A DNA stretch of 64,000 nt from Pelosinus fermentans (GTDB lineage Bacteria > Bacillota > Negativicutes > DSM-13327), in NCBI GenBank assembly GCA_002434245.1, contig DJJR01000031.1:34042-98041 (forward strand), given 5' to 3'. Position numbers and translations under genes: made by a program. The notes beneath the pieces are model-generated. The model saw only the letters and a list, made by a program, of their open reading frames with translations. It made no database searches and had not been told where the DNA came from. Below are positions 1 to 8,466 of the stretch, one piece after another (positions within the stretch are counted from its first letter, which is position 1; each line of letters begins with the position of its first letter).

Positions 1-138
1 GTTCCTGTAGTGAAGCATCGTATACGTCAACTTGACATAAAGCAGACGCAAAAATGGGCTGATGAGATATTAAGCCTGCGTACTGCATCTGATATTAAGA
101 AAAGATTAGAAGAAATAGCCTTACAATTTGAAATTTAA
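1..138 (+). CDS. C-terminal end of a probable PTS enzyme I-like protein (partial)
   Basis: Frame 1 is open from the window edge to TAA at 136-138 and encodes the last 45 residues of a protein whose start lies outside. The tail has a VKHRIRQLD segment followed by TASDIKKRLEEIA. This matches the general pattern of the end of PEP-protein phosphotransferases (PtsI/PtsP): a VKxxIRxL helix, then a TAxEIxxxL helix. The assignment rests on this weak similarity and on the abundance of PTS genes in the window. Another helical C-terminus is possible. Confidence 0.4.
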   Translation, partial: VPVVKHRIRQLDIKQTQKWADEILSLRTASDIKKRLEEIALQFEI

Positions 139-150
139 TTACATTCTAAG

Positions 151-184
151 GAAAGCAGGGCGGAGCGTAGTCTTCGCCCTTTCT
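151..184 (+). terminator. Hairpin after the partial first gene
   Basis: A GC-rich stem, AGGGCG paired with CGCCCT around a 12-base loop and extended by AAAG/CTTT, lies 13-46 bases after the stop codon and ends in TTTCT. It is a plausible rho-independent terminator with a short T tract, separating the first gene from the phosphofructokinase gene. Confidence 0.5.
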
Positions 185-216
185 GGAGAATTAGCAAGAA
201 AGAGGTGGAATGTGTG

Positions 217-1179
217 ATGTTAAAGCGTATTGCTGTCATGACTAGTGGTGGCGATTCTCCTGGTATGAATGCAGCGATTCGTGCTGTTGTTCGTGTAGCT
301 ATCCATGAAGGGGTAGAAGTGTGGGGAATTTACAATGGCTATGCAGGCATGTATGAAGATAACATGATAAAATTGGAATCTCGCTCAGTAGGAGATATTC
401 TGCACCGGGGAGGAACTTTTTTAGGAACTGCGCGTTGTGAAATTTTTAAAACGTTGGAAGGACGACAAAAAGCTGCTGAAAATTTGAAACGCCGAGGAAT
501 CGAAGGTGTAGTTATTATTGGTGGCGATGGATCTCTTACAGGTGCTCAATTGTTATCTGAATTAGGCATTGCTGTAGTTGGCCTGCCTGGTACAATCGAC
601 AATGATATTTGGGGGACGGATTATACCATTGGATTTGATACTGCTATTAATACAGTCGTAGAAGCGATCAATAAGCTGCGGGATACAGCTTCTTCACATG
701 GACGGGTAATGGTTCTTGAAGTAATGGGGCGAAACTCAGGATGGATTGCTATGACGGCTGGACTTGCTGGTGGTGCAGAGCAGATACTGATTCCAGAAAT
801 GACGGTTAATCTAGATGATCTATGTACCAAGTTAAGCAAGTCACGGGATGCAGGGAAGAAATATAGTATTGTGGTTGTGGCAGAAGGTGTTGGCAGTGCT
901 GTAACCATTGGTGAGAAAATTGCTAAGGATACTGGACTTGATACCCGCGTGTCCGTATTGGGGCATATACAGCGAGGAGGATCTCCGAGTGTATTTGATC
1001 GTATTTTAGCCAGTACATTAGCAGAACATGCAGTGATGGCTCTTATTTCCGGTATATCCAATGTATTATTTGGTTCGAAGAACGGCGCAGTCGTTGCAAT
1101 TGATTTAGCCGATGCCATTGGGCATAAACGGACAATTGACACCTCTACATTTCGGCTGGCAACATTATTGTCCAAGTAA
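217..1179 (+). CDS. pfkA: ATP-dependent 6-phosphofructokinase (first copy)
   Basis: This enzyme phosphorylates fructose 6-phosphate to fructose 1,6-bisphosphate in cytoplasmic glycolysis. The 320-residue product has the usual length. It shows the N-terminal nucleotide-binding motif [14 protein letters not shown] (residues 9-22), GGDG at 102-105 and the catalytic PGTIDNDI loop from 124. Glycine after the aspartate in GGDG is typical of ATP-using rather than pyrophosphate-using enzymes. An upstream GTG at 205 is in frame, but AGGTGG at 203-208 sits 8 bases before the ATG at 217, so that start is preferred. It appears to be a single-gene unit between two hairpins. A paralogue lies at 16465-17424 inside a PTS operon, so this copy is the likely housekeeping enzyme. 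Confidence 0.95.
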   Translation: MLKRIAVMTSGGDSPGMNAAIRAVVRVAIHEGVEVWGIYNGYAGMYEDNMIKLESRSVGDILHRGGTFLGTARCEIFKTLEGRQKAAENLKRRGIEGVVIIGGDGSLTGAQLLSELGIAVVGLPGTIDNDIWGTDYTIGFDTAINTVVEAINKLRDTASSHGRVMVLEVMGRNSGWIAMTAGLAGGAEQILIPEMTVNLDDLCTKLSKSRDAGKKYSIVVVAEGVGSAVTIGEKIAKDTGLDTRVSVLGHIQRGGSPSVFDRILASTLAEHAVMALISGISNVLFGSKNGAVVAIDLADAIGHKRTIDTSTFRLATLLSK

Positions 1180-1242
1180 CAAAGACAAGAAACTGCGATT
1201 AGAGTTAGAGGACTAATAACATAAATTGATCGTCTGACAAAC

Positions 1243-1283
1243 GGTAAAAGCATCGGTATATAAAAACCATGCTTTTATTTTTT
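1243..1283 (+). terminator. Rho-independent terminator after pfkA
   Basis: AAAAGCAT pairs with ATGCTTTT across a short A/T-rich loop and is followed directly by an ATTTTTTTT tract, 65 bases after the stop codon. Confidence 0.75.
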
Positions 1284-1312
1284 TTAGTAAAGAAAATTTG
1301 TAAAAAAAGTAA

Positions 1313-1430
1313 TTAACCACGAAGGTCGCGAAGAAACACGAAGAACACGAAGGGATATAATTATTTAGTCTTCGTGTCTTCGCGGTTCAAAAGGTTTTAT
1401 TTTTTTAAGACACGCAGTGTTTTTCTTATC
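1313..1430 (+). repeat. Interspersed palindromic repeat, family A (copy 1)
   Basis: The left half contains ACGAAGGTCGCGAAG and related CGAAG units; the right half contains CTTCGTGTCTTCGCGGTTC, so the element folds on itself. It ends with GGTTTTATTTTTTTAAG and TTTTTCTTAT, an ending shared with the copies at 28762 and 34498. No open frame is present. It lies between pfkA and the first LevR-type gene. Confidence 0.75.
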
Positions 1431-1468
1431 CCCTCTACTATGAATAAAAGCAGCAAATCATAAAAAAA

Positions 1469-1497
1469 TTGTATTACAGATTATAACGTTTTATAAT
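1469..1497 (+). promoter_or_regulatory. Candidate sigma-A promoter of the first LevR-type gene
   Basis: TTGTAT, 17 bases, TATAAT. The -10 hexamer is perfect and the -35 matches 4 of 6. The predicted start near 1504 would place the whole palindromic element at 1511-1676 inside the untranslated leader of the gene starting at 1705. Confidence 0.6.
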
Positions 1498-1510
1498 GTA
1501 CTAGAAATGA

Positions 1511-1676
1511 CTAGTAGTCCACCAAGCCTAAATCCATGGTGCTCTTGTCGCGATATTTCCCGCCCAGCTTCGTTGTCGTCACCTTACATATGTCCGATAT
1601 GCGCGACTCCTCCGCCTTGCTGGACGAAAAATCTCGCGCAATTCATCCCATAGCTTTAGTCTTGGCGGACTACTAG
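1511..1676 (+). repeat. Palindromic element, family C (copy 1), in the leader of the LevR-type gene
   Basis: The element is bounded by perfect 10-base inverted ends, CTAGTAGTCC and GGACTACTAG. It shares its core with the element at 49767-49934: a GCTTCGTTGTCG-CACCTTAC block and a CTCCGCCTTGCTGGACGAAAAA block. It has no coding potential and stops 29 bases before the start codon of the next gene. Confidence 0.75.
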
Positions 1677-1704
1677 CTGATGCTGTCTTAAAGGAGAGCG
1701 AAAA

Positions 1705-4650
1705 ATGAAACGTCAATTAAAAATTTTAGAAATTTTAGATGAATTATGCACGAAAAAACTAGATAAGAATATGATGCAGCAGCATAAACCATTAGGTTTT
1801 ACAGCAGAAGAAGTGGCAATTTTAGCGGGGTTTTCCCGTAGTAATGTCAGCAGTGATTTAAATACCTTACATCGGGAGAAGTTAGTAATAAAAGTAGTAA
1901 GTCGATCTACCTATTATGTCACAGTGAAATGGATAGAAAGTATTTATCCCGCCTTGAAGGGAAAGGTTCCTGAAGTGGTACGGCACCAGCGGCAAATCGA
2001 AGAGTTGGCTGCAAATGAATTTTCCCAACCAGGAAGGACGGGAGAGGTATCTGATACCATTAGTCTGAAAAATGATAACGCCTTATATGATAATGCTCAA
2101 AATTGGGATTCTTTTGATGGCTTAATTGGTGCCCAAGATAGTTTAAAAGTCGCAGTCGAGCAAGCAAAGGCTTCAGCTCTATATCCCCCCAAAGGTTTAG
2201 ATACGCTATTAGTTGGTTCTACGGGTGTGGGAAAAACCTTATTTGCTGAATATATGTATAGATTTGCTTGCAGCCAGGGAAAAATTGCTTATGGTGGACA
2301 GTTTATTGTATTTAACTGTGCTGATTATGCAAATAATCCTCAGCTTTTGATGTCTCAGCTTTTTGGTCATGTACGAGGCGCTTTTACTGGGGCTGATAAA
2401 GATAAAGCAGGCTTAGTGGAAAAAGCGGATGGGGGCATGTTATTTTTAGATGAGGTACATCGCTTGCCGCCAGAAGGACAGGAAATGTTGTTTTATCTAC
2501 TAGACCGTGGGGATTTTCGCCGTATGGGTGATACTGATAAAATTCGCCATGTTACCATAAGGCTAGTCGCAGCTACTACCGAGAATCCAGATTCTGCATT
2601 ATTAAAAACATTCTTGCGCCGTATACCTGTGGTCATATCGCTGCCTGATTTATTCATGAGACCATTGCATGAGCGATTTGAACTTATTAAATTTTTACTG
2701 GCACGTGAAGCAGTACATATTCAATCGAAGCTGATTGTAAGTCAGGAAGCCTTATGGGCATTGCTGTTATACCGATGCCAGGGAAATATTGGGCAGCTGC
2801 GCAATGACTTACAGCTAATATGTGCAAAAGCTTTCTTGCATCGGGGGGATAAGGCTGCACCTGTTCGTCTGGTTTACGAAGAGCTGCCGCCAAAGATCAA
2901 ACAAGCCATTGTCTATGATCCTCAAGCCCGTCTGGAGACTAGCAAAATTTTATGTACATTAGGCAGTGAGTTGTTCATTCAGCCAAATGGAGCAGCGGCG
3001 GATGAAGAGGCAGATCGGAGCTTGCCAAAGAATTTTTATCAGACCATTAGTGAGCGCATGCAGTTTCTTAAGTCCCAAGGAATTGGACAGGCAGAGATTA
3101 TTCAATGCATTGAGATGGATTTTGAGAACTATTTCCAACGATTAGGTCCCGAGCAACTGGAAATATCCCAGGAATATTTACAAAGTATTTTGCCACAAGA
3201 ATTTCTCAGTGTTTTTGACCTCGCCTGCAGCTTAGCTGAAAAAATGGGAAAAGCACTGAGCCGTAGATTATATTATGCCTTAGCCATTCATATTGCTGCT
3301 ACGGTAGAGCGAATTCGCAGCGGTTTGCCCATTGTAAATCCTAATGTTAGATCTGTGGCTGAGCAGCATCCTAAAGAATATATTGTAGCAGAAAAAATGG
3401 CGCAGTGTATTGGTGAACAGATGAGCATCTTGATCCCGTTGGATGAAATCGGATTTATCGCTTTAATGCTGGCAACCTTTGACGACCGCCAAGGCAAGGA
3501 AGAACGAAAAGTTGGTGTTTTGGTGATTACACATGGTAATTCGACTGCTACCAGTATGGTCGATTTTGCAAATAAGCTGCTAGGAGTTACCCATGCCAAA
3601 GCAATTGATATGCCTCTGGAGGCCAATGTGGATTGGGCAATAGAAAAAGCCGTTCAGGTGGCAAAAGAAATTGACCAAGGGAAAGGCATAATTCTGCTGG
3701 TTGATATGGGATCATTATCAGGTGTAGCGAAAGCTCTTACGAATCGAACGGGTATCATGGTAAAGAGTGTAGAAATGGTAAGTACATTAATGGTACTTCA
3801 TGTATTACATAAAGCCATATTACCGAAAAATGATATTAATATTGTCTATCGGTCTGCTTGGACAGCACGTAGTATGGTTCAAACGGTAGTACAGGCAAAT
3901 AATCCGACTGATTTTATGAATGGTAAAGATAAGGCTATTTTGACTACTTGCCTTACAGGGCAGGGAGCAGCGGCCAAAATTAAGGGCTTATTAGAAAAAC
4001 TGTTAAATCAATGGCAGTTATTTAATATTCGTGTAATTGCTGTAGAAGCTGGCAATCAGGAAATGCTACAAACTCGTTTGATGTCTTTGCAGCATTCCTA
4101 TGATATCGTAGCTAGTGTAGGCAGTATTGATCCTCAAATGGAGGATAGACCTCATATTGCCATCGAAGAGCTTATGCAGGGGGGGACCGGCAGTGAACTG
4201 CGCCGTCTGCTTACGGATGGTTTAAAGGCTTCTGATATTGCAGATCGTTATACAGACAGGGGCATGGATTGGGAAGTGATGCGTGGTATGGTTGCAGGCA
4301 TGTTGGATGAATTTCTGACTTTTGTGAATCCGCGTAAAGTGATGGATACTCTTATGATCTGCATTAGAAAGCTGGAAGATGAATTGCAAGTGGAGTTTTC
4401 TTCTTCTGGACTGGTACGCATGTTAGTACATTCTGCCTGCATGGTGGAACGCTTGCTTACTCATGCAGGAATCAGTTATCCGGAAACGGCTGCATTTATT
4501 GCTGAGCACCCTCTTGAATATTCGGTGTTAAAAAAAGTAAGCAATGCTCTGGAAGAACAATTCACTGTGCATGTAAATGATGAAGAAATTTGTCATCTAA
4601 TTGAAATTATTAAAATGGAGCGGCGAAGGAATACTGTGGAAGAAGGGTAA
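1705..4650 (+). CDS. LevR-type sigma-54-dependent activator with PRD and EIIA/EIIB domains (orphan)
   Basis: This is a 981-residue cytoplasmic activator of sigma-54 promoters controlled by PTS phosphorylation. Visible in order are an N-terminal helix-turn-helix (about 30-60), an AAA+ domain with Walker A GSTGVGKT (about 171-178), the sigma-54 contact loop GAFTGA (225-230) and Walker B MLFLDE (245-250). A PRD follows at about 500-595, then a mannose-type EIIA domain with VITHGN near 608, an EIIB-like segment with TTCLTGQG, and a second C-terminal PRD. The start follows AGGAGAG. No PTS genes follow it; the next gene is another LevR-type regulator behind a sigma-54 promoter. It may therefore act on that promoter, on the one at 18057, or elsewhere. 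It ends in a PRD, where the other two LevR-type proteins here end in an EIIA-like domain. Confidence 0.9.
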   Translation: MKRQLKILEILDELCTKKLDKNMMQQHKPLGFTAEEVAILAGFSRSNVSSDLNTLHREKLVIKVVSRSTYYVTVKWIESIYPALKGKVPEVVRHQRQIEELAANEFSQPGRTGEVSDTISLKNDNALYDNAQNWDSFDGLIGAQDSLKVAVEQAKASALYPPKGLDTLLVGSTGVGKTLFAEYMYRFACSQGKIAYGGQFIVFNCADYANNPQLLMSQLFGHVRGAFTGADKDKAGLVEKADGGMLFLDEVHRLPPEGQEMLFYLLDRGDFRRMGDTDKIRHVTIRLVAATTENPDSALLKTFLRRIPVVISLPDLFMRPLHERFELIKFLLAREAVHIQSKLIVSQEALWALLLYRCQGNIGQLRNDLQLICAKAFLHRGDKAAPVRLVYEELPPKIKQAIVYDPQARLETSKILCTLGSELFIQPNGAAADEEADRSLPKNFYQTISERMQFLKSQGIGQAEIIQCIEMDFENYFQRLGPEQLEISQEYLQSILPQEFLSVFDLACSLAEKMGKALSRRLYYALAIHIAATVERIRSGLPIVNPNVRSVAEQHPKEYIVAEKMAQCIGEQMSILIPLDEIGFIALMLATFDDRQGKEERKVGVLVITHGNSTATSMVDFANKLLGVTHAKAIDMPLEANVDWAIEKAVQVAKEIDQGKGIILLVDMGSLSGVAKALTNRTGIMVKSVEMVSTLMVLHVLHKAILPKNDINIVYRSAWTARSMVQTVVQANNPTDFMNGKDKAILTTCLTGQGAAAKIKGLLEKLLNQWQLFNIRVIAVEAGNQEMLQTRLMSLQHSYDIVASVGSIDPQMEDRPHIAIEELMQGGTGSELRRLLTDGLKASDIADRYTDRGMDWEVMRGMVAGMLDEFLTFVNPRKVMDTLMICIRKLEDELQVEFSSSGLVRMLVHSACMVERLLTHAGISYPETAAFIAEHPLEYSVLKKVSNALEEQFTVHVNDEEICHLIEIIKMERRRNTVEEG

Positions 4651-4656
4651 GGCTGA

Positions 4657-4703
4657 TACAAGGAAAGAGGCTTTTTAATAAGAAAAGCCTCTTTCCTTGT
4701 TAT
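4657..4703 (+). terminator. Strong terminator after the first LevR-type gene
   Basis: CAAGGAAAGAGGCTTTTT and AAAAGCCTCTTTCCTTG form a near-perfect long stem around AATAAG, followed by TTATAGT. It starts a few bases after the stop codon. Confidence 0.85.
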
Positions 4704-4732
4704 AGTAGGGAGAAAGAAAAGTAACATCGATC

Positions 4733-4800
4733 TGTCATTGCGAGCATAGCGAAGCAATCTTCAACAAGCAGGAGATTGCTTCGCTATGCTCGCAATGACA
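4733..4800 (+). repeat. Palindromic repeat, family B (copy 1)
   Basis: TGTCATTGCGAGCATAGCGA and its inverted partner (AGATTGCTTCGCTATGCTC, then GCAATGACA) form a near-perfect hairpin of about 28 base pairs. This is a widespread type of intergenic bacterial repeat. Related copies lie at 17846 and 27526. Confidence 0.85.
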
Positions 4801-4850
4801 AAATGAGAATCTTCGCGTCTTCGTGGTTTAACGGTTTTATTTTTACGTAT
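4801..4850 (+). repeat. Interspersed repeat, family A (copy 2, right half only)
   Basis: CTTCGCGTCTTCGTGGTTTAA followed by CGGTTTTATTTTT matches the right half of the family A element at 1313. It directly abuts the family B hairpin. Confidence 0.6.
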
Positions 4851-5015
4851 TTTAAAAATTCACAAAAGTGTAAGAAAGAAAATGAAAAAACGTAAGTGAA
4901 TTTATAAAAAAAGTAAATAAACACAAAAAGTGTGATTAGATTCCACTTTGAAAAATCGATTTAACTCACTATTATCCAAGCTTCTCTCTCATCACTAACA
5001 TAATTGACCACTAGT

Positions 5016-5031
5016 TGGCACGGTTTTTGCA
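5016..5031 (+). promoter_or_regulatory. Sigma-54 (-24/-12) promoter of the pentitol PTS operon
   Basis: TTGGCACGGTTTTTGCA fits the consensus TGGCAC-N5-TTGC exactly. GG at 5017-5018 and GC at 5029-5030 are 12 bases apart. It lies 26 bases before the GTG start of the LevR-type gene at 5057, so the activator gene is first in the transcript it presumably controls. Confidence 0.92.
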
Positions 5032-5056
5032 ATAATAAAAGACAGGAGGGTTAGAT

Positions 5057-7993
5057 GTGAAAAATAAACTCCGCAGTATCCTTTTAAAAGAAAATAAAAA
5101 AGAACCGCTAACGGATCTGCAATTAGGTGAAAGTTTATTAGTAAGCAGAGAATATATGACGCTACTGCGCAAGGAACTAAAAATTGCAGACTCCCGGGAA
5201 CGAAAGAAGATCTATATTTGCGAGGAAATATCTCAGATATTGCAAAAAAATGAGAATATTTCCTACCGTGAACTGACGAAGATGCTGCAAAAGAGCGGGT
5301 ATAAATTATCACGCTACTTGGTAGTCAAATATTTAGAAGAAATCAGAAGTTCGCGAGGTAATAAACAGATCATAGATGAGGTTTCACTGCTGGAAGATGG
5401 CAATAAAAAGCAAGAAGAGAGTCGGGAAATTCAGGCCTTTCAAAATCTGATCGGTGGAAAAGGAAGTTTAGAAATACAAATACAGCAAGCGAAAGCTGCA
5501 GTGTTGTATCCGCCCAATGGGCTGCATTGCTTGATATTAGGAGAAACAGGTGTAGGCAAAAGCGAGTTGGCAGAGTCCATGTACAAGTTTTCCATCGAAA
5601 GCGGCAGGCTGACCAAAGAATCTCCGTTTATTGTTTTTAACTGCGCCGATTACGCCGAGAACTCACAACTGTTAATATCTCATCTGTTTGGAAGCGTAAA
5701 AGGTGCTTATACAGGAGCGGTGCAGGATAAGAGAGGGTTAATCGAGCAGGCAGACGGCGGAATTTTATTTTTAGATGAAGTACATCGCCTTACATCAGAA
5801 GGACAAGAAATGCTGTTTCAACTCATCGATAAGGGGTGCTTTCGCAGGTTAGGAGAGTCTGATTTTACTAGAAAAGCAGTTGTGCAGCTCATTGCCGCCA
5901 CTACAGAAAATATTGAGACTTCCTTATTGGCTACCTTTAAAAGGCGAATTCCCATGATCATTGAGGTTCCGCCTTTAAGTAAACGACCTTTAAATGAAAG
6001 GTTGAAATTAATCAAAAATTTCTTTGGTTATGAGTCAACGAGAATGAATGCACCAATTCATGTAGCCTTAGATGTAATGAAATCCTACCTGCTGTATGAG
6101 TGTTATGGGAATATTGGACAACTAAAAAGTGATATTCAAGTAGCTTGTGCCAAAAGCTTTCTAACTTACGTTATGGATAAAGAAGACTGTGTGAAAATTG
6201 ATGTGAGAGATTTAAATCTTCATGTTAAAAAGGGACTTTTAAAAATAAAAAGTATGCGGGATGAAATTGAAAACCTCGTCTGGCAAGATTTTAGATTTAG
6301 TCCTAAAAAGTATAAGAAAATCGCCGAGCTTGAAAATGACATTTATAGTTTTCCAAAAGAGTTTTATAGCGATATCGAAAAAACGTATACCGAATATCTA
6401 AAGCAAGGAATAAATACAGAAGAAATTAATCGTATTATCGGGATTGAGATTGAACGCAAATTACAGAATGTTATCAAACACGTTAAAGATAATTTGCATC
6501 CTTTATCTCCTGATGAGATTGCTAAAGTTGTGGGAGTTGAGATTATTTCCCTTGTGGAAGAACTCCTTAAAATTGCTGAAATGACATTAGGAAAGATGGA
6601 TCATTCCATATTCTATTGTTTAGCCATTCATTTGAATGCTACATTTCAGCGTATTAAGCAAGGAAGAGAAATTATTAACCCCAACTTAGAAGAAATCAAA
6701 AGAAAATATAGCATTGAATATGCTGTAGCCCAAGAAATGATCGCACATATTGAAAAATACTATCGAATTCATTTGCCTGAGGATGAAGTTGGTTTTATTG
6801 CATTGTACCTAAGAGGCAATAAACAAGAAAAAGAGGGTAAGGTTGGTATTCTGGTTGTTACTCATGGCAATGTAAGTGTTGGCATGCTGGAAATTGCCAA
6901 TAAGCTGCTAAATATGAATCATGGCAAAGCGGTAGTCATGACCTTAGACGAGAATCCTAGTGAAGTGTTAGAACGTTTAGCTACGATCATACAAGCAACT
7001 GACGAAGGTAAAGGCGTATTAATGCTGGTGGATATGGGGTCATTACTGACCTTTGGAGAAATCATTTCCGAAAGAACAGGTATCCAGATCGAGACGATTG
7101 ACCGTGTGGATACAGTAATGGTAATCGAAGCCATTCGCAGAAGTATTTTACCTGGATCACATATTAAAGATGTGGTGTATGCGGTAGAAAATTTAAATTA
7201 TACCTTTAAGAAAACGCGAGTGGATCATAAAGTTTTAAAACGAAAAAAAGCAATTATTACCGTTTGCTTGACCGGAGAAGGGGTAGCTCTTCAGTGCGGA
7301 AGTCATTTGAAGAAAATATTTGGTGAAAAACTAAATGATATAGAATTAATCCATATGGGGGTTATTGGAAAACGTGATCTTCATAAGCAAATCCAAGATA
7401 CCATCAATACCTATGAAATCATTGCGATCATAGGCAGTATTGATCCTAAATATCACGGCATTCCTTTCTTATCGTTAGAAGCATTATTTAACGAAACAGG
7501 AAAAAATCAAATTATGAACTTAATTGAATGTAACAATCATTATCGTATGAAAAGCTACAGCGGTCTGATTCCTCATGTCGTACGAGAGGCAAAGTTTATC
7601 ATGCTGCCAGAAGTAGGCGGAAAAGAAGAAGTTCTGCAGCGTATTTGTAACAACCTGTTAGCAGAAGGTTATGTCAAAGAAGGATATTATGAGGCTGTTA
7701 TGGAGCGGGAAAATATGGGGAGTTATGTAATTAATCAAGAAGTTGCTTTGCCCCATGCTGACAGCAGTTATGTAAATCATCCTGTAATTGTAATTGCCAA
7801 AGCGGCGATGCCGATTTCTTGGGATCATGAGAACAAGGTATCATTGATTTGTTTGTTGGCCTTAGATATCGACGGTAAAGATGGAGTACGATTTTTATAT
7901 AACAAATTTAAAAGTGAAAAATTTATTGCGCAAATGCAGCAAGCAAAATCAGAAGACGAAATTAGGGAGGCTCTATTACATGAATCATGTTAA
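5057..7993 (+). CDS. LevR-type sigma-54-dependent activator of the pentitol PTS operon
   Basis: This 978-residue activator starts at GTG 5057, six bases after AGGAGGG. The first 100 residues hold two helix-turn-helix-like segments. The first (KKEPLTDLQLGESL, then SREYMTLLRKELKIADSRERK) resembles the C-terminal DNA-binding region of sigma-54. The AAA+ domain has Walker A GETGVGKS (162-169), GAYTGA (216-221) in place of the usual GAFTGA, and Walker B ILFLDE. A PRD, an EIIA-Man-like domain (VVTHGN) and an EIIB-like domain (TVCLTGEG) follow. The last about 130 residues form an EIIA-like domain with the phospho-acceptor motif ALPHAD. It overlaps the next gene, EIIA, by 14 bases. Autoregulation through the sigma-54 promoter just upstream is inferred. 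Confidence 0.92.
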   Translation: MKNKLRSILLKENKKEPLTDLQLGESLLVSREYMTLLRKELKIADSRERKKIYICEEISQILQKNENISYRELTKMLQKSGYKLSRYLVVKYLEEIRSSRGNKQIIDEVSLLEDGNKKQEESREIQAFQNLIGGKGSLEIQIQQAKAAVLYPPNGLHCLILGETGVGKSELAESMYKFSIESGRLTKESPFIVFNCADYAENSQLLISHLFGSVKGAYTGAVQDKRGLIEQADGGILFLDEVHRLTSEGQEMLFQLIDKGCFRRLGESDFTRKAVVQLIAATTENIETSLLATFKRRIPMIIEVPPLSKRPLNERLKLIKNFFGYESTRMNAPIHVALDVMKSYLLYECYGNIGQLKSDIQVACAKSFLTYVMDKEDCVKIDVRDLNLHVKKGLLKIKSMRDEIENLVWQDFRFSPKKYKKIAELENDIYSFPKEFYSDIEKTYTEYLKQGINTEEINRIIGIEIERKLQNVIKHVKDNLHPLSPDEIAKVVGVEIISLVEELLKIAEMTLGKMDHSIFYCLAIHLNATFQRIKQGREIINPNLEEIKRKYSIEYAVAQEMIAHIEKYYRIHLPEDEVGFIALYLRGNKQEKEGKVGILVVTHGNVSVGMLEIANKLLNMNHGKAVVMTLDENPSEVLERLATIIQATDEGKGVLMLVDMGSLLTFGEIISERTGIQIETIDRVDTVMVIEAIRRSILPGSHIKDVVYAVENLNYTFKKTRVDHKVLKRKKAIITVCLTGEGVALQCGSHLKKIFGEKLNDIELIHMGVIGKRDLHKQIQDTINTYEIIAIIGSIDPKYHGIPFLSLEALFNETGKNQIMNLIECNNHYRMKSYSGLIPHVVREAKFIMLPEVGGKEEVLQRICNNLLAEGYVKEGYYEAVMERENMGSYVINQEVALPHADSSYVNHPVIVIAKAAMPISWDHENKVSLICLLALDIDGKDGVRFLYNKFKSEKFIAQMQQAKSEDEIREALLHESC

Positions 7994-8465
7994 ATTTGAT
8001 GAAACGTTAGTGATAAGAAATGTAGAAGGTGAAAATAGTTCAGATATTTTAAAGCATATGGCAGCCAACTTATATCAGAAAGGTTTTGTAAAAGAAAGTT
8101 ATGCCGACGCCGTTATTGCAAGAGAGAAAAAATTTGCAACAGGGTTGCCAACCAAGGGCTGTGGTGTTGCCATACCACATACAGATATTGAACATGTGAA
8201 CCAGTCGGCCATTAGTGTTGGAGTGTTAAAGGAACCTGTAGATTTTGGCATTATGGGTGAGGAGACAGAGAAAACTCCTGTGAAATTAATTTTTATGCTG
8301 GCAATGCATGATAGTCACTCCCAGCTAAAAATGCTGCAAAGTTTAATGGGAATCTTTCAAGATGAAGAGATTCTGCTATATTTAGCAAACGAAGAAAGCG
8401 AAGTGAAAATCAAAGAAGAAGTAAGTAAACGACTTAATTTAAACAATGTGAAGGGAGGTGAATAA
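7980..8465 (+). CDS. PTS EIIA component, galactitol/fructose type (pentitol operon)
   Basis: This cytoplasmic phosphocarrier of 161 residues passes phosphate from HPr to EIIB. The phospho-acceptor histidine lies in GVAIPHTDIEHV. An in-frame start upstream would overlap the regulator by more than 100 bases. The ATG at 7980 follows GGGAGG at 7965-7970, gives the normal family length and overlaps the regulator by 14 bases, indicating translational coupling. EIIB follows with one base between the genes. Its relative at 21052 has the same layout in the second polyol operon. Confidence 0.92.
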   Translation: MNHVKFDETLVIRNVEGENSSDILKHMAANLYQKGFVKESYADAVIAREKKFATGLPTKGCGVAIPHTDIEHVNQSAISVGVLKEPVDFGIMGEETEKTPVKLIFMLAMHDSHSQLKMLQSLMGIFQDEEILLYLANEESEVKIKEEVSKRLNLNNVKGGE

Positions 8466-8466
8466 A

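Noticed and set aside
621-1253. 210-residue antisense frame over the first pfkA gene
   Set aside because: The sense strand encodes a clear phosphofructokinase; the antisense frame has no ribosome-binding site and no motif.
1511-1676. Insertion sequence or transposase gene
   Set aside because: The inverted ends are clear but there is no transposase frame, and I see no convincing target-site duplication; described as a palindromic repeat.
1313-4850. CRISPR-like array from the repeated CGAAG and GCGAAG words
   Set aside because: The words form single imperfect palindromes per spacer, not regularly spaced direct repeats with unique spacers.
7881-7979. Extended start for the EIIA gene at 7980
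   Set aside because: It would overlap the activator gene by over 100 bases, and the added residues are not part of the EIIA family; GGGAGG points to 7980.
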